Shown here piece by piece: positions 7,006-7,140 of a stretch of DNA of 7,140 nt. Every line of letters starts with the position of its first letter. Within the stretch, counting starts at the first letter, position 1. The notes under the pieces are model-generated. The model was given only the letters and a program-made list of their open reading frames with translations. It was not told where the DNA came from and did no database searches. Origin of the DNA: Bacteroidota bacterium (GTDB taxonomy: Bacteria > Bacteroidota > Bacteroidia > JACCXN01); NCBI GenBank assembly GCA_947462515.1, contig CANHPJ010000088.1, forward strand, positions 1 through 7,140. The letters are read 5' to 3'. Made by a program: the position numbers and the translations under genes.

Positions 7006-7140
7006 CTATCTTAAACTGGATTTTTTGACTTTTATAAAGTGAAGACAAACAATAGAGCCGAATAATAAAAGAAATATTAGAGCAGCAATTCGGCCAATAT
7101 AATCACCATAAAAGGTGTAAAATGTAATTTTATCAGAGAC
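7006..7140 (-). CDS. lnt: C-terminal end of probable apolipoprotein N-acyltransferase (partial; 5' part outside window)
   Basis: Reading the minus strand from the window edge gives 44 in-frame codons, then a TAG stop (bases 7008-7006). The visible peptide opens with VSDKITFYTFYGDYIGRIAA, continues as a hydrophobic helix (about residues 18-36) and ends in the basic tail KVKKSSLR. The TFYxxYGDYxGR motif followed by a last membrane helix and a short positive cytoplasmic tail is what I know from the end of Lnt in Bacteroidota, just after its periplasmic nitrilase-like domain. Lnt adds the third acyl chain to lipoproteins in the inner membrane. The catalytic Glu-Lys-Cys triad would lie beyond the window and cannot be checked. 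The gene is convergent with sdhB and shares its terminator. Coding status is well supported by the motif, topology and terminator position; the exact family is a motif-based call. Confidence 0.72.
   Translation of the reverse strand, partial: VSDKITFYTFYGDYIGRIAALIFLLLFGSIVCLHFIKVKKSSLR

Overview
The window is an ordinary housekeeping stretch from a low-GC member of the Bacteroidota. Four things point to this phylum: the protein sequences of NrdB/NrdA and SdhC/A/B match Bacteroidota-type family versions, the genes have A-rich leaders without clear Shine-Dalgarno sites, a good TTTG-N19-TAnnTTTG promoter lies before sdhC, and sdhC-sdhA-sdhB have this order with no sdhD. I cannot name a genus from the sequence alone. 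Lineage and function calls rest on remembered family motifs, not on a database search.

Layout, left to right. Positions 1-744 (+) are the 3' part of nrdB, the radical-generating small subunit of class Ia ribonucleotide reductase; its start lies outside the window. A 137-base AT-rich spacer (745-881), in which I see no terminator or convincing promoter, leads to nrdA (882-3266, +), the catalytic large subunit with an N-terminal ATP-cone. The two genes probably form one nrdBA transcript, which ends at a strong hairpin terminator at 3271-3302. A Bacteroidota-type promoter (3370-3400) then starts the succinate dehydrogenase/fumarate reductase operon: sdhC (3438-4106), sdhA (4112-6094, only 5 bases later) and sdhB (6182-6934, after an 87-base spacer). 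A second hairpin (6947-6981) closes this operon. It is nearly symmetric and probably also ends a convergent gene on the minus strand. The last 44 codons of that gene occupy 7006-7140 and look like the C-terminus of apolipoprotein N-acyltransferase (lnt).

NrdA and NrdB together reduce ribonucleoside diphosphates to deoxyribonucleotides for DNA synthesis. SdhA, SdhB and SdhC form a membrane-anchored complex II of the di-haem, single-anchor type, which links succinate/fumarate interconversion to the (mena)quinone pool. All key catalytic, FAD, iron-sulfur and haem ligands that fall inside the window are present.

There is no gene-free stretch above 300 bases. I see no tRNA, rRNA, CRISPR array, insertion sequence, attachment site or riboswitch. 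I found no undescribed system here; the items in the findings list are modest.
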